Assembly: GCF_000260115.1 (NCBI RefSeq)
Contig: NZ_JH651379.1
Span: 496,001 to 560,000 of the forward strand
Direction of reading: 5' to 3'
DNA length: 64,000 bases
DNA from: Galbibacter orientalis DSM 19592
GTDB lineage: Bacteria; Bacteroidota; Bacteroidia; Flavobacteriales; Flavobacteriaceae
Of the stretch, positions 24,022 through 31,824 are shown piece by piece. The position numbers and the translations under genes are program-made. Each line of letters starts with the position of its first letter. Position 1 is the first letter of the stretch. The notes beneath the pieces were generated by a model, which saw only the letters and a list, made by a program, of their open reading frames with translations, made no database searches and was not told the origin of the DNA.

Positions 24022-24781
24022 ACTGATCTCTATCATTTAAAAATTTAAGTCCGTTTCGGTACGTATCAATTTCGTTTTTATGCAGGGTTGCATAGATAGT
24101 TTCGTCACTTTTTGTATGGATTAACTCCTCCCCAAGGGGGGTATACACTGCAGAGTGCCCTGTATATTCGTAGCCATTTCCATCCAATGCTATTCGGTTT
24201 ACCCCAATGCAATAACTCATGTTCTCAATAGCACGGGCTTGCAATAAAACATCCCAAGCTTTTATTCTCTTTTTAGGCCAATTTGCTACATATACAAGCA
24301 CATCATAATCTTCTACATTTCTTGCCCACACAGGAAAACGCAAATCGTAACATATTTGCGGACAAATCTTCCAGTCTTTATAATTTATAATTACCTTTTT
24401 TTCTCCAGAAGCATACACTTCATGCTCTCCAGCCAAGGTAAATGTATGTCGCTTATCATAATACTCAACACTTCCATTAGGCGTTACAAATACAAAACGA
24501 TTATAAAAATTACCGTTCTCTACAATAACTAGACTCCCTCCAATTGCCATATTTTTCTCTGATGCAAGATTTTTCAGCCATTCTATAGAATCTCCCTTCA
24601 TTGATTCTGCTACCAAACTTGCATTCATAGTAAATCCAGAAGTAAACATTTCAGGAAGAAATAGTACATCAGTTTCCTCATTTACAAGCTTAATTTTATC
24701 TTGAAGTAACGCTCTATTTGCTTCAGGATTCTCCCAAATCAACGTTGTTTGAAGAGCTGCTATGTTTAATATCTGTGCCAT
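24008..24781 (-). CDS. nitrilase-superfamily omega-amidase (YafV-like)
   Basis: The 257-residue enzyme has the complete nitrilase triad: E44 in FLPEMFTSGF, K110 in YYDKRHTFTLAGE and C144 in CPQICYDLRFPVWAR. The overall motif pattern, including YVANWPKKRIKAWDVLLQARAIENM and GHSAVYTPLGEEL, fits the YafV/Nit2 branch. That branch hydrolyses alpha-ketoglutaramate or alpha-ketosuccinamate released by glutamine transaminases, often linked to methionine salvage. The gene is convergent and overlapping with the preceding lipoprotein gene. Confidence 0.9.
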   Translation of the reverse strand: MAQILNIAALQTTLIWENPEANRALLQDKIKLVNEETDVLFLPEMFTSGFTMNASLVAESMKGDSIEWLKNLASEKNMAIGGSLVIVENGNFYNRFVFVTPNGSVEYYDKRHTFTLAGEHEVYASGEKKVIINYKDWKICPQICYDLRFPVWARNVEDYDVLVYVANWPKKRIKAWDVLLQARAIENMSYCIGVNRIALDGNGYEYTGHSAVYTPLGEELIHTKSDETIYATLHKNEIDTYRNGLKFLNDRDQFTVK

Positions 24782-24883
24782 GGTATAAAATTAAGGTATT
24801 ATGTTTATAATTGGAAAGGAAGTTCAGTGTAACTCAAATTAAACACCACTAAAAAGCACAGAGATTTGTAACAAACAGAAAGT

Positions 24884-25741
24884 TTATAGTTTTTTTATAT
24901 TGTATTCAAATTTCAAAACTCTCAAACCCCATAAGGTTAATGTCTGTTCAACAAAAATCCTTTCATTTTTTGGGCTAGCAACTAACTTGTCTTTAAATGC
25001 TTTAATAAATTTTGCCCATAAATACCCCTTTGAATCGTTTAACAAAAAATAAAAACCACTATCTCCAAATTTTTTTCCTGATGAATCTAGAATTAGTTCT
25101 CCATTCTTACCAACATGAGGACACAAAATAACAGTAGCATTTCCATTTGGCAATGGAAAAACAGCTTTTATACAAGTTTGCCCTGAAGGTATTTTACAAG
25201 TTTTATAAACGCCCGAATACACTACTTGGCCAGTTGCTTTGTATCTCCTTAGCCAAATTGTACGCTTAACTTTTCCTGTATTAGCATCTAGTAATTGTAT
25301 TATTTCACTTTCTAATGCTTTTGATTCCTTTATATTTCTAATTGGAATGTTTAATTGTTCTATTCGATTACTAAATAAAAGTTTTAACAATATTCCACAG
25401 ACCTTAAAGAAAGGATTCCACTTTACTTTTAATTCAAAATCATAATTGCTTGTATTTTCATAAAAATCAATTACATCCTTAGAAAGGAAATTTAAGTCGC
25501 CTTTAGATAAATTAAGTTGATTGATGGAGTCGATTAAACCTTTGCTTTTTTTGCCCTTATCAATTATCAATTGTTCTTTCTCTGCCAGTTGGTTAACAAA
25601 TTTCAAACCAATACCATTTGTATTGCCAAAAGAACCGATAAGCCATTCATTTTCTTCTTTATAGATTCTTCTACCAAAACAAATAACCCACTGCTGAGTA
25701 ATCCAATCTTGAAAATTTTGTTTTTTATGTGCTATTCCCAT
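24884..25741 (-). CDS. unknown protein paired with a CrtA-like gene
   Basis: This 285-residue protein belongs to no family I can name. It appears soluble, with a tryptophan-rich start (FQDWITQQWVICFGRR), a QLAEKEQLIIDKGKKSKGL segment, a basic FKVCGILLKLLFSNRIE helix, and a conserved-looking centre YSGVYKTCKIPSGQTCIKAV with two cysteines followed by VFPLPNGNATVILCPHVG. It begins 11 bp after the CrtA-like gene stops, so the two are very likely one operon. That suggests a shared pathway or complex. Confidence 0.7.
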   Translation of the reverse strand: MGIAHKKQNFQDWITQQWVICFGRRIYKEENEWLIGSFGNTNGIGLKFVNQLAEKEQLIIDKGKKSKGLIDSINQLNLSKGDLNFLSKDVIDFYENTSNYDFELKVKWNPFFKVCGILLKLLFSNRIEQLNIPIRNIKESKALESEIIQLLDANTGKVKRTIWLRRYKATGQVVYSGVYKTCKIPSGQTCIKAVFPLPNGNATVILCPHVGKNGELILDSSGKKFGDSGFYFLLNDSKGYLWAKFIKAFKDKLVASPKNERIFVEQTLTLWGLRVLKFEYNIKKL

Positions 25742-25752
25742 TTTGATTTATT

Positions 25753-26454
25753 TTAGAAACTGGGAATAAAATTCTTTTGACCTTTCCACGTACCAAATTC
25801 TCCAATTGGTCTAAATCTTAAAGTTGCAAACTCAAAATGAAAATTTTTTCGTTCTCTTTCTTTCATCGCTTTTATGTGCCTCTTGGGCTTAGGAACCTCA
25901 GCATGACCGTGAGCCATGTCGGTCATTTCTTTTTCAGTTTTCCAAATAGAAAATGTTGATACAATATTTGGAAAGCCATAAGATGCCAATGAAAGAGTTG
26001 TTCCTGAGTGGTCTCGAACCAATTTTTCTACTGGTCTTCCCCATTGAATAAATCTTGGAACTTCAAGAGGTTTCATTCTAGCAATAGTAACAGCAACTAC
26101 TGGAGAAATATTTTTTTCTAATTCTCCTTTATGTTCAGGTATTTTGAACTCTGTAAACTTGCCCCATTGTCTTATAAAAGCTAAACGTACGTACCAACCT
26201 TTCACTAGCCGTCTACCAAAATTGGTTTTTTCTAAATATTCATCTAAAGCAATTTCATTTTCCCATTGTGCAAATATTGCTACCTGCCCAATTAATATTC
26301 TGGATGGAGATAAAATTGGTGATCCCAAAGTCATTACAGTCATATTTTCCGAATGAATTAGTCCTTTAGTTTTCTTAGAAATTGGATTTGAGAACATTCC
26401 CTTTATCGCCATTAAAAAAGGCAATTCGATTAGATGATAAGAAAATATAGTCAT
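25753..26454 (-). CDS. CrtA-like (spheroidene monooxygenase-type) protein
   Basis: This is a 233-residue protein. The last third contains FSIWKTEKEMTDMAHGHAEV, AMKERERKNFHFEFATLRFR and EFGTWKG, which matches the way CrtA proteins end (a His-containing helix, then a W/F-rich ARFR...GTW motif). CrtA enzymes are haem-containing ferredoxin-like-fold oxygenases that add keto groups to carotenoids. No carotenoid gene is nearby, so the substrate may be different. The N-terminal AIFAQWENEIALDEYLEK also fits an alpha/beta-barrel monooxygenase half. It is the first gene of the pair with the unknown 285-residue protein. Confidence 0.68.
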   Translation of the reverse strand: MTIFSYHLIELPFLMAIKGMFSNPISKKTKGLIHSENMTVMTLGSPILSPSRILIGQVAIFAQWENEIALDEYLEKTNFGRRLVKGWYVRLAFIRQWGKFTEFKIPEHKGELEKNISPVVAVTIARMKPLEVPRFIQWGRPVEKLVRDHSGTTLSLASYGFPNIVSTFSIWKTEKEMTDMAHGHAEVPKPKRHIKAMKERERKNFHFEFATLRFRPIGEFGTWKGQKNFIPSF

Positions 26455-26648
26455 ATTTAATTTCTATAATAAAAAAGGTTTTTAGTCAAACTACAAAAAC
26501 AGCAGCCTACTCTTAAGCCAATCGTTAAGGTTAAAAGTAGTCGGATTTGAAGTATAAAACAAATTATGTCTATTATAGAGTGAGGATAAATTAAATCCTT
26601 TTAAAACAAATTTTTACTTAAAGAAAAGGTAAAGGTGTTTCTATTAAT

Positions 26649-26710
26649 TAACTACCTCGTGGCAAACTCAGGAAGCTTTGGGAATAAAACCCTCTATGAA
26701 GGATTTAAAA
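26649..26710 (+). repeat. GGGATTAAA gene-end repeat overlapping a gene 3' end
   Basis: AACTACCTCGTGGCAAACTC and AAAACCCTCTATGAAGGATT match the family at 53819-53940 and elsewhere. The stop codon and last residues (NPS) of the membrane-protein gene at 26694-27146 are encoded within it. Confidence 0.7.
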
Positions 26711-27146
26711 TTCCAATTACAATAGTATGAATCCGTAAGGCAATTCCTGTAAGTACTGGTACCACCACAATTCCAATAGTTAAATACAAAAAACAAGCGG
26801 CGGCTCTACTACTCCCTACAAATGCCTCTTGCTCTTTAAAATTAAACTGCCAATTTCCAGCAAATCCATAACCAATAAACAACCATAAAACGGCTAATGC
26901 TATAATGAAGTAGAGAATATTACGGTAATAAAAATGAAACTTCCTAACTGGATTATAAATACTCTTATTTCCGTAGAAAATTACGGTTGGTAAAAAAATA
27001 AGAATACTCCATGCCAACAAACTCCCTATTGGAACTTCCAATCCTAAAAAAGTACGACTTAAATTAAGTACTCCTGATAAAAAAAGGTAACATGAAACCA
27101 AAAGAAGTAGGAAATAAAATAGAAATAATTTGGTACGTTTGGTCAT
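26694..27146 (-). CDS. four-helix membrane protein, function unknown
   Basis: The 150-residue protein has four clear hydrophobic segments (about 9-30, 38-58, 75-95 and 118-143) and short loops, including the basic YGNKSIYNPVRKFHFYYRN between the second and third. I do not recognise a functional family. Its last three residues come from a dispersed repeat, so the original end may have differed. It is preceded by 71 bp and then by the GNAT toxin gene on the same strand. Confidence 0.65.
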   Translation of the reverse strand: MTKRTKLFLFYFLLLLVSCYLFLSGVLNLSRTFLGLEVPIGSLLAWSILIFLPTVIFYGNKSIYNPVRKFHFYYRNILYFIIALAVLWLFIGYGFAGNWQFNFKEQEAFVGSSRAAACFLYLTIGIVVVPVLTGIALRIHTIVIGILNPS

Positions 27147-27217
27147 TTTTTAATTTTAATAAAATTAGTGTTTAAGAAAACTACTTTTTGTATACCAAAT
27201 TTATCTGTCTTTGTATT

Positions 27218-27724
27218 TTATTCAAATAATTGGCTAATCGTTTTCATTGGTAAAAACATTTTTCCACTATCTGGAAGTTTTATAAAACCATACTTGTTAT
27301 AAAAATTTTCCGCATCTTGGTCAATTGGGTCAACAACCACAGCAAACGATGCAATAGTTTTAGATATTTCGTAACTTCTCTTTAAGGCATCTATTAATAG
27401 ATACTTCCCAATTCCTTGCCCTTGAAATCTATTGTCAATTGCTAGCCTTCCAAGTAAAGTTGCAGGGATTGAATTATAAGCCTTTGGTAGTTTATTCCGT
27501 ATTTGATTTGGAATAAAATCTGAAGAAACGCTAGTATTTGACAACGTATAATAACCTTTAATTAGATTGGTTTCTATTTCGTTAATTACAAAACAAACAG
27601 AAAGCTTTCTTTTAACATCTTGATTTGCTTGTTTTTGAATGTAAGTGTCTAACATTTCCTTTCCACAAGAAAACTCAGATTTTTTATGTTTAGAATTTAA
27701 AGGTTCTGATAATTGACTCATCAA
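27218..27724 (-). CDS. GNAT acetyltransferase toxin (TacT-like)
   Basis: The 168-residue GNAT protein starts SEPLNSKHKKSEFSCGKEMLDTYIQKQANQD, the typical beginning of TacT/AtaT-like toxins, and has the acetyl-CoA-binding motif LGRLAIDNRFQGQGIGKYLLIDALKRS and the ending FYNKYGFIKLPDSGKMFLPMKTI. Such toxins acetylate the amino group of aminoacyl-tRNAs and block translation. It overlaps the antitoxin gene by 4 bp (ATGA), which indicates coupling. The conserved late Tyr (FYNKYGF) used as a catalytic residue is present. Confidence 0.92.
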   Translation of the reverse strand: MMSQLSEPLNSKHKKSEFSCGKEMLDTYIQKQANQDVKRKLSVCFVINEIETNLIKGYYTLSNTSVSSDFIPNQIRNKLPKAYNSIPATLLGRLAIDNRFQGQGIGKYLLIDALKRSYEISKTIASFAVVVDPIDQDAENFYNKYGFIKLPDSGKMFLPMKTISQLFE

Positions 27725-28011
27725 GTGAAAAGAGCTTTAAATTCATCCGCAGCTTTAGAAAGATCTTTGTTTGGTGTTTTAGGATTTAATACAGCTTCAA
27801 AAAACAGTTCACTATCTTTTTGAGAAGCAACTACCCGTTCTCTTTCCGATATTATCTCTTTAGCCTTTTCTTGAACTGCTATAACTACAAAATCAGTTAA
27901 ATTTCTATAACCTCCTAATCTAGCTGCTCTCTCAAAAAATAATTTTTGTTCTTTAGGAAGACGAGTATCAAATCTTGCGTTTTTAGTATTTTTTTTTTCT
28001 GTTGCCATCAC
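27721..28011 (-). CDS. DUF1778 antitoxin (TacA-like)
   Basis: This is a 96-residue ribbon-helix-helix protein. KNARFDTRLPKEQKLFFERAARLGGYRNLTDFVVIAVQEKAKEII is the DUF1778 core, in which the RFDTRLP strand contacts DNA. The C-terminal 35 residues (FFEAVLNPKTPNKDLSKAADEFKALF) wrap the toxin. It is first in the operon, and two identical-architecture palindromes upstream are the expected sites for autorepression by the TacA-TacT complex. Confidence 0.93.
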   Translation of the reverse strand: MMATEKKNTKNARFDTRLPKEQKLFFERAARLGGYRNLTDFVVIAVQEKAKEIISERERVVASQKDSELFFEAVLNPKTPNKDLSKAADEFKALFT

Positions 28012-28027
28012 ATTCTTTTATACAAAT

Positions 28028-28078
28028 GTACGTTCATTTTACGTACTTCACAAAATACAGTACGTAAATTAAACGTAC
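28028..28078. promoter_or_regulatory. paired operators of the TacAT-type operon
   Basis: GTACGT-7-ACGTAC occurs twice, at 28028-28046 and 28060-28078, with a 7-bp AT-rich spacer in each. The centres are 32 bp apart, about three helical turns. The first copy starts 17 bp upstream of the antitoxin ATG (28011). This suits cooperative binding by ribbon-helix-helix dimers. Confidence 0.8.
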
Positions 28079-28205
28079 ATATACAACCTATTTCTTTTTG
28101 GTTGCGTTAGGATAAGCATAATATTTATATGTATAGAAAATAAACGTAAAACCTCCAAAACCTAAATCCTTCATTTAGAAAAATCGTTCCTCCGTAAAAA
28201 AAGAA

Positions 28206-28351
28206 GCTCCTACCGGGGTAGTTACCGTTCCCGAGGAGCTTTTGTGGTCTCCTGCACACATTGTCACCCTTCCCGCAGGGATAATTAGCCTTCCTGCACC
28301 CTCGGGGAGCTTTCCCCGCAGCCCTGCAATGCTTCCCAGCAGTCGGGAAGC
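28206..28351 (+). repeat. GC-rich element of degenerate 21-bp units, copy B, in the 28012-28377 gap
   Basis: Seven 21-bp units are colinear with units 2-8 of copy A (13466-13612). The tail is well conserved, with TTTCCCCGCAGCCCTGCAAT followed by GCTTCCC-AGCAGTC-GGGAAGC, a perfect 7-bp hairpin, and an upstream hairpin CGGGGA-GCTT-TCCCCG. It lies 26 bp after the stop of the 236-residue orphan gene. The gap otherwise holds only the TacAT operators. Confidence 0.85.
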
Positions 28352-28377
28352 ATATTAGGTAGTGCAGGAAATACTAA

Positions 28378-29088
28378 TTAGGCTCTCATTCTCTTCTTAT
28401 AATTACTTATATAGCCCTTTCTTCTGGTAGGCTTATTTCTAAACACATACCTCCCCGTTTCTCTAACCTCTGCAACTGCATTGTATAAATGCGTATATGC
28501 TTGGTCTCTAACTAACTTTTCTGCACTATTATCTGTCCTAGTTTCATTAGCTCTAGCAAGTAAATCTGCCATAGTAGCTGCGGTAGTTTCGGCGGTAGTT
28601 AACTGTTCCATATCAAACATAATTTTCTCTAATTCCTGAGGGTTTTTATTCCCTAAAGAAGCTAGATCACTTAAATCCTGAATCATATCTGCATGTCCAA
28701 AGCCCGCGCTAATCTCTTGGGTACGACTTAATAGGTCTTCTCGTTCTCTAAAAGCAAACCGAAAAGCATTTAACAACTCTTCTCTTAAGGCATAAGCGTC
28801 TGGCGACCGTAAGTCCCATTCCTTGCGTGCTTCCTCTCTTCCATAGCGCTCGCTTACCCAAAGAGATTGTGCATGTCTAAGTGCTCCTGCTCGAACTGGT
28901 AAATCTTCCATATAAATTATCCAATTCAAGCCCACAGCTTCCAACGCTCTTTTATCTTCTTGCGCCCAAACATATAAGTCCTCCGCCTCTTGCAAATAAC
29001 TATCTACTGGCATGTTTATTCTCTTTACCTCTTCCAATGGTATGCTTTTTAATAAACTAAACTTAGTTTCATAATTCTCTTTGCTCAT
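28378..29088 (-). CDS. helical protein of unknown function beside the GC-rich 21-bp repeat
   Basis: The 236-residue product appears entirely alpha-helical and rich in charged residues and Ala, for example LREELLNAFRFAFREREDLLSR and SDLASLGNKNPQELEKIMFD. It ends in a basic tail (TRRKGYISNYKKRMRA) suited to nucleic-acid contact. There is no signal peptide or membrane segment. I do not recognise a family. Codon use is richer in G and C than that of the neighbouring genes. The GC-rich 21-bp repeat begins 26 bp downstream and in inverse orientation, so the two may form one element. Confidence 0.65.
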   Translation of the reverse strand: MSKENYETKFSLLKSIPLEEVKRINMPVDSYLQEAEDLYVWAQEDKRALEAVGLNWIIYMEDLPVRAGALRHAQSLWVSERYGREEARKEWDLRSPDAYALREELLNAFRFAFREREDLLSRTQEISAGFGHADMIQDLSDLASLGNKNPQELEKIMFDMEQLTTAETTAATMADLLARANETRTDNSAEKLVRDQAYTHLYNAVAEVRETGRYVFRNKPTRRKGYISNYKKRMRA

Positions 29089-29141
29089 AATTTACTATTT
29101 ACAGGGTTACTATTTTTCTTCATTAATTTTGAAATCCTATT

Positions 29142-31823
29142 TTATCGGGTTTTGGGGTTAAAATCTTGAGGTGCTGTTTTAGGTTCATTTATAGTTCCAT
29201 CGGCTCCAGTATCATTATAAATGGTCCATTCGGAAAATGTATAGTCCGTATTATTTTTAACAACTGCAGTATTTCGTACAGCACGCCCATCTTCAAATTC
29301 GTGATTGGTGCCCGAGCCATCCTCTCCAGAAACACCAAATACATCTACCACCTTCCCATTTCCATCTACCAGATGCATAGTATCATCTCCATTAGAATCT
29401 GCTGCGCCGCCAGTACCCCCTTCTAAATCTGGCGAAAAACCATAAACCACTTCAAAAGAGAGCGCATCTGCCGCAATTACAAAAGCACTTAAGGGCGCCA
29501 TAGTATATCCTGTTAAATCAATAACACTTCTTGCGGTAAATTCGGTATTAGAATTTGTATACCTACGTAAGCTCCAGCCCGACAAACTAACAGGCTCACT
29601 ACCTGCATTAAAAAGTTCTATAAATCGCATATTTGCGGTAGTGTTGCTATTATCTGGGTCGGCTATTTCTGAAATTAAAATACTAGTACTCGTGTTTTTT
29701 AACGAACAATCTTCGTAACTATCTGTAAACTGAAAATCCATTGCATCTCTAACATATAAATTGTTGCCAAAGGGAATTCCTACTACATTTCCACGACCTT
29801 TTACCACCGAGACATTGGAAAAAGTAGCTGTATTTGAAATGGAAATAATAAATTGATCCTCACAGTTAGTCAATTCATTTTCTCCTCCGTAGGTTGAATT
29901 AAGATCTTTAAACTGAAAATTATTTATTTGTACTAATTTATTTTGATAGTTCCCCGTTAAAAACGCCTCTAAGCCTATTATTTCTGGCTGAATTGTATTT
30001 CCATCAACACTACTTAAAATATGTTCCGAAGTAATATTTGTTAGCAAGAATCCATTTTTATCCTTTTTTATACGCAAACCTCGTAAAGCAATTTCTATTT
30101 TAGAATTTACCTTTAATTGATGCGGAGCATCAAACTCCAATTCAATTCCAACATCTCCACTTTGCATTATCGCCTTAGTTTCTTCAAGGTTTAATGTTGA
30201 ATAATTGGAGGTAATTATCCCTCTAATTTTTATGTTCTCTACTATCTCTTCGGAAGTCTCTCCAAACCCCATTAATAAAGTTTCCAGACTAATTTCGGTA
30301 GCGTTTTGTAATACATTACACCTTTCGGTATTCATTTGTGAAACATCTTCTAGATTTCGGATGCGTAATTGATACTTTCCGTCATATTGTAAAATACCAA
30401 TAATGATTCCATTTTCTTGAGGTAGAAGTGAATCTCCATTTTTAAATCTTCTAGAAGTAGAAACAAAGATTTCATTTGCAAAACAATCGGTTACTGCGCT
30501 TTTAGTGTCCTTATTACTAACTACAAAAGTTGACTCTTCTATAAATTGCACCGAAGTAATAGCCACCAAGCTCCCAAGGTCTTTTTCTGAAATAGCATTG
30601 ATTTCAATAGCTTTTGGAGTTATATGCTGCGCCTCTTCTCCTAGATAAAAAAAGCGATAAAAATCTTCCTCTTGAATGCCAGAAAACGCATCGTCCTTCA
30701 AAACCCCTAAAACAAATTCTCCATCTACCTTATGAAGTGTTATTCCATTAACCGCAATAGTTATTTCATGATTCAATTGAAAAGTTTCAAAAAGAGCTAT
30801 TTCCTCAATTTTAATATTAATTCCACCCGACTCATCTTGTACATATATTTCCTTATAAAAATTCCCAGAACTATCATTAGCAGTAATTACAACCTTAATA
30901 ACCAAAGGCACTTTTAATGTTATTGAGGTTTCTTTATACATTTCTTTAATGGATTGGATAGTGGTATTTGCTACAGGAGTTTCACAATAATATTCAATAC
31001 CTCCACAGCGCACATTATTCATTTTAACATCCTCTAAATCTCTAACGGTAAGGATATAATTGTTTTGATTTCTTGTTAAAACCCCTGTAATAGTTCCATT
31101 TCCAAGAGGCAATAATGCGGCTTGAAAATCTGCAAATCCGCTATTCTCCATAAATACTTCATTGCCTTCGCAATCTTTTAAAATATGCGTTTTAGCTTTT
31201 TGAGGTTCAGCATAGGTACTGCATAAACTAGCAGGAGTTAGCTCTACATTTTGCAAGGTTACCAAGATATTTACCATGGTAGAATCTAATTCTGAAATTA
31301 AATATTTCTTTGGAGTAATTACCGAAACAGCATCACAGGGAACTAAAATATGCTCGTTAATTTTTGTAGCTGGCAACCTCCCTACAGATAAATTTCCGAA
31401 AGCCGAAAAGGTTCCACCCAGTTTAAATGTCCCTTTATTGTTATCTAAATAGAGTCCTTTTAAATTGAGGTATATTTTTTGCCCCATAGGATAAAACAAA
31501 TATAAATCCCGTAGATCCAGTTCTAACTGAAAACCTTGCGTTGGATTGCTTGGATGGTTTTGAAAATGTATACTTCCGAAGAAATTTCCAGTCAAATCTG
31601 AAGAGTTTATATATCCTTCAATAATAAGTTCCTCTTGAATTTGTAAAACTTCTCCCTTATAAAGCACTTTTACTGCTTCAAAAGTGGTATTAACGGTAGG
31701 CATTTCTCCTATGCAACTATCTTTTGGAGGCGTGTACTCATCATCCGCTACACACGCAAAAATCAGCATCAAAGTAATGCTAATAAAAGAACTAAAAGCT
31801 ATTATTCTCTTTAGATTTTGCAT
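29142..31823 (-). CDS. lipoprotein with three DUF5689 repeats and a C-terminal lamin-tail domain
   Basis: The 893-residue product has a lipobox (LMLIFAC). Three homologous blocks each start with a short motif of the type TTFEAVKVLYKG, TTIQSIKEMYK or EISLETLLMGFG, continue with an OB-like IIEGYINSSDLTGNFF or VVITANDSSGNFYKEI, and end with ILTVRDLEDV or LRIRNLEDV. They are DUF5689 domains (about 40-270, 275-500, 505-700). Residues about 710-860 form an LTD domain (ILISEIADPDNSNTTANMRFIELFNAG, GWSLRRYT). It lies 1 bp from the receptor pseudogene, the usual receptor/lipoprotein pairing, and is probably surface exposed. Confidence 0.85.
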   Translation of the reverse strand: MQNLKRIIAFSSFISITLMLIFACVADDEYTPPKDSCIGEMPTVNTTFEAVKVLYKGEVLQIQEELIIEGYINSSDLTGNFFGSIHFQNHPSNPTQGFQLELDLRDLYLFYPMGQKIYLNLKGLYLDNNKGTFKLGGTFSAFGNLSVGRLPATKINEHILVPCDAVSVITPKKYLISELDSTMVNILVTLQNVELTPASLCSTYAEPQKAKTHILKDCEGNEVFMENSGFADFQAALLPLGNGTITGVLTRNQNNYILTVRDLEDVKMNNVRCGGIEYYCETPVANTTIQSIKEMYKETSITLKVPLVIKVVITANDSSGNFYKEIYVQDESGGINIKIEEIALFETFQLNHEITIAVNGITLHKVDGEFVLGVLKDDAFSGIQEEDFYRFFYLGEEAQHITPKAIEINAISEKDLGSLVAITSVQFIEESTFVVSNKDTKSAVTDCFANEIFVSTSRRFKNGDSLLPQENGIIIGILQYDGKYQLRIRNLEDVSQMNTERCNVLQNATEISLETLLMGFGETSEEIVENIKIRGIITSNYSTLNLEETKAIMQSGDVGIELEFDAPHQLKVNSKIEIALRGLRIKKDKNGFLLTNITSEHILSSVDGNTIQPEIIGLEAFLTGNYQNKLVQINNFQFKDLNSTYGGENELTNCEDQFIISISNTATFSNVSVVKGRGNVVGIPFGNNLYVRDAMDFQFTDSYEDCSLKNTSTSILISEIADPDNSNTTANMRFIELFNAGSEPVSLSGWSLRRYTNSNTEFTARSVIDLTGYTMAPLSAFVIAADALSFEVVYGFSPDLEGGTGGAADSNGDDTMHLVDGNGKVVDVFGVSGEDGSGTNHEFEDGRAVRNTAVVKNNTDYTFSEWTIYNDTGADGTINEPKTAPQDFNPKTR

Positions 31824-31824
31824 C

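Noticed and set aside
24128-24150. CCTCCCCAAGGGGGG-like run in the amidase gene, resembling the ends of the ileS insert
   Set aside because: It encodes the conserved family motif YTPLGEE, so the run is explained by the protein.
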